In this document: piece after piece, positions 62,301 through 64,000 of the stretch | Layout: each line of letters opens with the position of its first letter | How positions within the stretch are numbered: the stretch's first letter is position 1 | Assembly (NCBI GenBank): GCA_013399895.1 | Contig: VXBA01001791.1 | Span: 1-64,000 of the forward strand | DNA: 64,000 bases | Source: Serilophus lunatus | Lineage: Eukaryota; Chordata; Aves; Passeriformes; Eurylaimidae | Reading direction: 5' to 3' | The notes under the pieces: model-generated | Told to the model about the DNA's origin: nothing | The model's database searches: none | The model's input: the letters and a program-made list of their open reading frames with translations, nothing else | Translations under genes and position numbers: made by a program

Positions 62301-63467
62301 CAGACAGACCTACCAGGATGAGTCTGCTATGGTACATGAATTGTGGTACAGAAAGTGACAATATAGGGAAGGTTGGTCTGAAAACAGAAACAAGAAAACC
62401 AGCCTGGCACATCAAAGTGTGTATCTTGAAAATCAAACACAGAGCAAAGGGAAATACACATGTTAACTCCTAAGGAAAGGAGCAAATCCATGGCACTTAC
62501 ATTCCTGCTGGGCATGTTTCACATTGGGTTTTGCCAGCCTGGTCCTGATATTCTCCTGGAGGACAGGGTATGGGCTCTGGGCTGCCAGTGGGACAGTAGT
62601 GACCCACAGGACACAAATAATCTGGGAGCAAAAAAAAAAGGAATACACTTCTCCATCAGTGCTGTGGTTGTTCCTGCACAGCTTCAGAGTGCCACTAGAG
62701 GAAGCAGCACCACAATCCTAGAACTGGAAGATGCAGTAAGATAAAAGCTTATAAAGAGCAATCTGCCCTTAGTTTTGTTTCAAGCATTGCTAACCCCAAA
62801 TTTGAGCAGTGCAAGCCCAGGCACTGCACCCAGAACACCACAGGTTACTGCACCAGGCTGAGGTGCTGCCCTTAACAGCCTCCAGAGAGCTGGAGGGGCT
62901 GCAGCCTGTCTGCACTGGCACATGGGCCATAAATTCCATGTTTAATTCTTCAGGATTTGACCTACACTTACCTCTCCATCACCCTTGTCAAAGGGAGAAC
63001 AGACAATCCCATCTAACCTCCCTCTCACCAGTTCTAGCAAAGGTGAAAATATCACAAGGAATAAACTCTTTTTGGGATATTTTTCAGCTTGTTTTTTGCC
63101 TTGGCAAGGTCCCCTATCTCTCCTTCTGTATTTATCCACTATTACCCACTACTTTAACCTGTGTTACTTGGAATATATTCTGGAAAGCATTTTTAAATCT
63201 CAATAGCTCTCTATTCCTAAACATAACCTGAAACTGTGAGTAAAGTCAGATTTTAAGATCCTGCTACTGCAACTCCTGCAGGTAAAGGATGACCCCCAAA
63301 AGAATTCCTACCTGAATGCTGGTCTGACACAGAGCCTGCTGGGCAAAACCACCCTTCCTTACACAAGCCTTCTGGGGAGCTCTGGCCATGCTGGGAACAG
63401 AACCAGCCTGGGAGGCAGGGCTGGCAGTCCTGGGCTGACCGACCACCACGGTGAGCCAAGAAGGAGC
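38262..63467 (-). CDS. Large GCC2/GCC3-repeat transmembrane protein, 5' incomplete
   Basis: The 3' part of a big gene with at least 37 in-phase exons and more than 1900 residues. Its 5' end lies past the right edge. Order from N to C: about 21 exons of cysteine-rich repeats of the GCC2/GCC3 or ephrin-receptor-like type (CPAGHYCPxG...CPxGTFS...C.PCPAG), an EGF-like or Cys-rich linker, a cupredoxin-like domain, one membrane helix (AILFVLGFLIVVLTTLAIVF) and a cytosolic tail of helical, lysine-rich and cysteine-cluster segments. The ectodomain side is secretory-type; a signal peptide is not in the window. Most repeat exons begin and end in phase 1, which favours exon duplication. I do not recognise an established symbol. 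SCUBE, SVEP1 and ELAPOR also carry this repeat type, but none has this layout as far as I recall. Function is unknown; a surface receptor or adhesion role is inference. The 3' end is uncertain because exon 37 reads into TAA while further exons follow, one with an internal TGA. Confidence 0.88.
38425..38514 (-). CDS. Candidate penultimate exon, lysine-rich
   Basis: Acceptor tctctgcag and donor gtgagc, 90 bp, phase 1-1. Encodes KLGKPEDSKVKTRKYGKK then LLGVPSPE. Good splice sites and an open frame support it, but its link to exon 37 depends on the exon with the internal TGA. Confidence 0.55.
38818..39062 (-). pseudogene. Candidate exon with one in-frame TGA
   Basis: A 245-bp frame with incoming phase 2 and donor gtatga in phase 1, which fits the next exon. 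It encodes AKYQKLGSEVKAGFENYL, YDRDFLIVPVLPSGKV and, after the TGA at 38900-38902, GHEGSQVVFTPLLKDHSIV. Both halves look coding and share one frame, so the TGA either ends the protein here or is a nonsense change or sequence error. The acceptor (gaagacag) is poor in pyrimidines. Confidence 0.45.
39231..39355 (-). CDS. Repeat-gene exon 37 (possible C terminus)
   Basis: Acceptor tgttgcag, phase 1. Encodes GEIELADEHGQVKNLQQNQ and LRARELCVLLKVTRV, a helix-rich, coiled-coil-like segment, then TAA at 39231-39233. A donor gtaaat inside VTRV (39234) would instead splice in phase 2 to the exon at 39062, so the stop may belong to an isoform only. Confidence 0.75.
39839..39928 (-). CDS. Repeat-gene exon 36
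   Basis: 90 bp, phase 1-1. AENEKALFNIQCKVQPLLE then IKRCCGCEEE. The CCGC cluster next to acidic residues is on the predicted cytosolic side. Confidence 0.85.
42834..42971 (-). CDS. Repeat-gene exon 35
   Basis: 138 bp, phase 1-1. LDLQLPYVTELEVEGLVAA and LCEIKEALVNLQQPSD. An upstream acceptor (ttttag) would meet a stop; the nearer cttcaag acceptor keeps the frame open. The 2.9-kb intron that follows shows no further exon to me. Confidence 0.8.
43449..43527 (-). CDS. Repeat-gene exon 34
   Basis: 79 bp, phase 0 to 1. DHELPQQCEFFCRKDAFFS, a short C-x3-C element in the predicted cytosolic tail. Confidence 0.85.
43625..43812 (-). CDS. Repeat-gene exon 33
   Basis: 188 bp, phase 1 to 0. APWQEVMQLMKTLEVLLGN then a small-residue-rich stretch (VVPSLGSLASGSKSEALE). 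Helix followed by a flexible segment. Confidence 0.85.
44153..44294 (-). CDS. Repeat-gene exon 32
   Basis: 142 bp, phase 0 to 1. MVQELDSETLKMVARQRVCG and EQCEEHCGHNFQR. The pattern CGH...CxxxCGH is reminiscent of metal-binding knuckles but is not a family I can name. The acceptor gaacag is the only one that keeps the phase. Confidence 0.8.
44524..44684 (-). CDS. Repeat-gene exon 31
   Basis: 161 bp, phase 1 to 0. EPLALRVLEDFSVRTLYDK and HLASQLAKHRMDVLRFYNG, an amphipathic, helix-forming juxtamembrane region. Confidence 0.9.
45446..45528 (-). CDS. Repeat-gene exon 30
   Basis: 83 bp, phase 2 to 1. SLQFYQTLGPRGSGEDAVS then EKGEVPHAG. Short cytosolic linker after the membrane helix. Confidence 0.85.
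45671..45833 (-). CDS. Repeat-gene exon 29 (transmembrane helix)
   Basis: 163 bp, phase 1 to 2. AILFVLGFLIVVLTTLAIVF is the only clear membrane span in the window part of the gene. It is followed by a basic, tryptophan-containing juxtamembrane stretch (LRGWKPRWRS), which fits a type I orientation. Confidence 0.95.
46530..46741 (-). CDS. Repeat-gene exon 28 (end of cupredoxin-like domain)
   Basis: 212 bp, phase 2 to 1. FAHVFLESGTYVFRDS and EHFLIVTVNEANVSCDP resemble the last beta strands of a cupredoxin (GTYxF...IxV). The Cys and Met copper ligands of true blue-copper proteins are not seen. It then leads through LNLAPNWAAIT to the membrane helix. Confidence 0.93.
46932..47058 (-). CDS. Repeat-gene exon 27 (cupredoxin-like)
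   Basis: 127 bp, phase 1 to 2. HYPVYQKQHLYNSNPRWDFG and PFRRLHHLIQETHLNIS. A His in the HYPVY loop sits where cupredoxins keep a ligand or a beta-turn residue. Confidence 0.92.
47158..47315 (+). repeat. Diverged repeat copy A
   Basis: Shares with copy B (49682-49840) the ordered words tgtcaactc, ttaattactgcc, ttgtgc, ctacagaaatcca, cagagccca and attgcagtt. It lies in the intron between exons 26 and 27. Probably an old local duplication or an unnamed interspersed repeat. Confidence 0.75.
47434..47586 (-). CDS. Repeat-gene exon 26 (start of cupredoxin-like domain)
   Basis: 153 bp, phase 1-1. FPSNQLLQKGHRVQRTSS then VVCLEAGDTILFQLSI. 'xxxGDTILFxL' is the usual early strand of the cupredoxin fold. 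Confidence 0.92.
48049..48181 (-). CDS. Repeat-gene exon 25
   Basis: 133 bp, phase 0 to 1. EVANVLGPDEHVQNSQRVHL and FSPSGVLGFIVSSTDVLDAF. A beta-rich ectodomain segment; no family recognised. Confidence 0.9.
48400..48526 (-). CDS. Repeat-gene exon 24
   Basis: 127 bp, phase 2 to 0. CHCKQYISAEELCDQLCLL then ISLGFGINRELLLRMNEG. The donor is gtgagg; an alternative six bases on would add two codons. The cysteines continue the EGF-like linker. Confidence 0.88.
48938..49003 (+). mobile_element. CR1 LINE 3' tail in intron
   Basis: 'catagcaggggggttggaac' runs on through 'tagatggtctttaaagtccc', 'ttccaacccaaaccattcta' and 'tgatc', nearly the textbook CR1 3' end in sense orientation. Confidence 0.92.
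49421..49548 (-). CDS. Repeat-gene exon 23
   Basis: 128 bp, phase 0 to 2. VDELCAPGQVRLAATRRC and HDCSPACGRAGGELHAELG. GC-rich and Cys-rich. The two other frames are also open for long stretches; this one is chosen because both junctions keep phase. Confidence 0.88.
49682..49840 (+). repeat. Diverged repeat copy B
   Basis: Partner of the copy at 47158-47315, in the same orientation. It lies in the intron between exons 22 and 23. The copies differ by several indels. Confidence 0.75.
50213..50358 (-). CDS. Repeat-gene exon 22 (EGF-like)
   Basis: 146 bp, phase 1 to 0. ATSCTCHGLNRAFQQSDASC then CQAGYVYYNERGKKDPDS and DCRP. C-x-C-...-C-x-C-x-x-GY has the layout of an EGF-like module. Confidence 0.92.
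51166..51378 (-). CDS. Repeat-gene exon 21 (GCC2/GCC3 repeat)
   Basis: 213 bp, phase 1-1. QPCPRGHYCPSLAPAPLPCP, CQACPAGTFNHLPAQAAC and FPCGSSSSSQPG. Last full cysteine-rich repeat before the EGF-like exon. Confidence 0.95.
51455..51540. repeat. AT-rich simple sequence in intron
   Basis: Runs of tatatacatata and aaatatatataaata over about 85 bases. Confidence 0.8.
51756..51955 (-). CDS. Repeat-gene exon 20
   Basis: 200 bp, phase 2 to 1. CVFPYYCPPGSAHPVPCEGG then CQVCAAGTYRSAPLIT and CQPCPAGFTCPPG. Confidence 0.95.
52270..52396 (-). CDS. Repeat-gene exon 19
   Basis: 127 bp, phase 1 to 2. VNPKPCRPGLYCGALTGEAS and CPAGYQCPEGSSTYNS. Confidence 0.94.
52799..53023 (-). CDS. Repeat-gene exon 18
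   Basis: 225 bp, phase 1-1. YPCPPGYWCPGKGDTFLCP, CAPCSPGYHCPDPAQTGLP and CKPGYECPAG. Confidence 0.95.
53187..53366 (-). CDS. Repeat-gene exon 17
   Basis: 180 bp, phase 1-1. HPCPAGHYCFGGNGSDHGS and DCQPCPPGYHCPLS. NGS is a possible N-glycosylation site. Confidence 0.95.
53781..53906 (-). CDS. Repeat-gene exon 16
   Basis: 126 bp, phase 1-1. FYCLEGSEVPIPCPDNTLR and CLPCPPGRWCKA. Confidence 0.95.
54205..54350 (-). CDS. Repeat-gene exon 15
   Basis: 146 bp, phase 2 to 1. GKCAAGFFCLAGSSQSAPQ and WGQVCAGLCPAG. A second open frame exists, but only this one keeps the cysteine pattern and both phases. Confidence 0.88.
54894..55002 (-). CDS. Repeat-gene exon 14
   Basis: 109 bp, phase 1 to 2. RVPLTCPEGTFTPENMTG and CLPCLPGHYC. 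NMT is a possible N-glycosylation site. Confidence 0.9.
55214..55382 (-). CDS. Repeat-gene exon 13
   Basis: 169 bp, phase 0 to 1. GHFCPSGTAQPTPCPAGEYQ, CIPCQRGFYCQEMVAGDP and CPPHSYCPTG. Confidence 0.95.
55587..55738 (-). CDS. Repeat-gene exon 12
   Basis: 152 bp, phase 1 to 0. CVPCYPGSFCATAGLSSPTG and CSEGFYCPANFNSISP. FCATAGLS recurs across exons 3 and 4, evidence of internal duplication. Confidence 0.95.
55944..56108 (-). CDS. Repeat-gene exon 11
   Basis: 165 bp, phase 1-1. LCSAGYYCEGGATDPIPRG, PCPSGHYCPEGTHFPVAC and PAGTLNNAT. Confidence 0.95.
56772..56918 (-). CDS. Repeat-gene exon 10
   Basis: 147 bp, phase 1-1. YYCPGGSAVPVPCPEGTLS and CRLCPVGRYCRGEANWEPD. Confidence 0.95.
57085..57305 (-). 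CDS. Repeat-gene exon 9
   Basis: 221 bp, phase 2 to 1. YVCLEGNSAPCPSDGIHG, CPRGFYCPAGTGQELPCEPG and CLPCPPGMACGSSATVEP. Confidence 0.94.
57310..58860. other. 1.5-kb intron of repeat gene
   Basis: No exon, CR1 piece or RNA gene recognised. It contains a local AT-rich stretch with repeated taatattt words at about 58578-58678. Confidence 0.6.
58578..58678. repeat. Irregular TAATATT repeat in intron
   Basis: Words such as ttactaatattt, taatactc and actaatattg recur over about 100 bases. Confidence 0.75.
58865..59082 (-). CDS. Repeat-gene exon 8
   Basis: 218 bp, phase 0 to 2. DICPVGHFCPRGTGYPVPCP, CQPCPAGHYCSGTGLSELA and CDPG. Confidence 0.95.
59525..59628 (-). CDS. Repeat-gene exon 7
   Basis: 104 bp, phase 1 to 0. 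MYCSAPGLSQPSGLCYPGYH then AKGATSPAPFKHR. Confidence 0.93.
59762..59911 (-). CDS. Repeat-gene exon 6
   Basis: 150 bp, phase 1-1. LCPAGYFCLPGTNFSTEHP, CPKGTFGPRTGATSE and CEPCPAG. NFS is a possible N-glycosylation site. Confidence 0.95.
60905..61096 (-). CDS. Repeat-gene exon 5
   Basis: 192 bp, phase 1-1. CYAGYFCDLGSTQPDQRH, CPPGFYCPEGSEFPIPC and CQLCPAGHSCSG. Confidence 0.95.
61190..61441 (-). CDS. Repeat-gene exon 4
   Basis: 252 bp, phase 1-1. LSAPSGPCFPGYYCTSKA, LCPAGHFCPAGSSKPQLCP and CLPCPAGRFCQGEGLAAVS. Largest exon of the gene in the window. Confidence 0.95.
61920..62137 (-). CDS. Repeat-gene exon 3
   Basis: 218 bp, phase 2 to 1. FCALKDHPSDLQENIS, ECPAGYYCLPGTQAANQYP and CKPCPGGTFCATAG. 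NIS and NRT are possible N-glycosylation sites. Confidence 0.94.
62501..62621 (-). CDS. Repeat-gene exon 2 (within window)
   Basis: 121 bp, phase 1 to 2. YLCPVGHYCPTGSPEPIPCP and CETCPAG. Donor gtaagt. Confidence 0.95.
63312..63467 (-). CDS. Repeat-gene exon 1 (first in window, not the true first exon)
   Basis: 156 bp, phase 1-1. SFLAHRGGRSAQDCQPC, LPGWFCSQHGQSSPEGLC and GWFCPAGSVSDQHS. It opens with an acceptor (atttccag) and a split codon, so earlier exons lie beyond 64 kb. Positions 63468-64000 show no further exon. Confidence 0.94.
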
Positions 63468-64000
63468 CTGGAAATTAAAAGCCACCAAAATCACACTGTC
63501 ACATCCTCCCAGACTCTGCTGGGAGTGGCTGTGGAGGGAAGCACAAGATGCTCACACAGTTCTAACTACATTAGACCCAGCTACTCCCGTAGAAGATGAC
63601 AAAAAGATGCTGGATAGGAAGGAATTCAAAGGGAATACAGTCCCAACACTTCTTCAGATGACAGTCCTTTAAGAGGGGTCTGGGAGAGGTTAGTCCTAAT
63701 TGATGGCTGAGGTGATTTCTGTGATTCCATAATTTATTTCTGGTCTGGACTGAGCAGTGCAGCCACTTGCTCAATGCAACTATAGATCTAATCCAGGAAA
63801 AAAACAACCATTCCACAGTTTTTCATTCATCTTAACCCTTTGTCTCTTTAATGGTGCTGATAAAGGGCAGCTCTCCCTGTGCAGAGAGGGCTGCAGAGGC
63901 TTTTACATGTTCTTTTCTGTGTGACCTGTCCTTCAGAAGGGCTCAGCCAAGAGATTCGCTCCCCAACAGCAGCCTGTGGGTTCCAGTTCTGCAGTTCTTG

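Noticed and set aside
1..64000. tRNA, rRNA, CRISPR or viral genes
   Set aside because: Looked for and not seen. No cloverleaf-like A/B boxes stood out, there are no regularly spaced short repeats, and there are no retroviral or phage frames.

Overview
This is vertebrate nuclear DNA, most likely avian. Genes are split into short exons with GT-AG borders. At least seven fragments match the chicken-repeat CR1 LINE consensus as I recall it (for example the tail around 48940-49003). There are no bacterial-type operons, and a single N lies at 20563. The species cannot be told from the sequence alone.

Layout: (1) 1-7.8 kb is intergenic or unassigned sequence with CR1 pieces. It holds a possible minus-strand poly(A) signal at 960-965 and one unexplained 97-codon minus-strand frame at 7243-7536. 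(2) 7.8-27.05 kb, plus strand, is a complete ATP12A gene (non-gastric H+/K+-ATPase catalytic alpha subunit). I reconstructed 23 coding exons that join in phase into 1035 residues, from MVK at 8095 to the terminal WWDKNMYY and TGA at 26558, with an AATAAA at 27028. (3) 27.05-38.2 kb is intergenic, with a low-complexity AACC-rich tract and no exon I can support. (4) 38.2-63.5 kb, minus strand, is the 3' part of a large multi-exon gene whose 5' end lies beyond the right edge. At least 37 exons join in phase into more than 1900 residues.

The minus-strand product is a type I membrane protein. Its long ectodomain is built of cysteine-rich GCC2/GCC3 (ephrin-receptor-like, CPxGxYCPxG) repeats. Then come an EGF-like or Cys-rich linker, a cupredoxin-like domain spread over three exons, one transmembrane helix at 45.8 kb, and a long cytosolic tail with cysteine clusters and helical segments. 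I do not recognise a gene symbol for it. Its 3' end is ambiguous. One exon reads into TAA at 39231, but three more phase-compatible exons follow at 39.06-38.26 kb, and the first of these is interrupted by one in-frame TGA (38900-38902).

The two genes converge tail to tail and are not obviously functionally linked. ATP12A pumps protons out in exchange for K+ at apical membranes. The neighbour looks like a cell-surface adhesion or receptor-like protein of unknown role. Other points of note are a ~152-bp direct duplication on both sides of the single N in ATP12A intron 15 (a probable assembly join) and a diverged ~150-bp repeat pair in two introns of the minus-strand gene.
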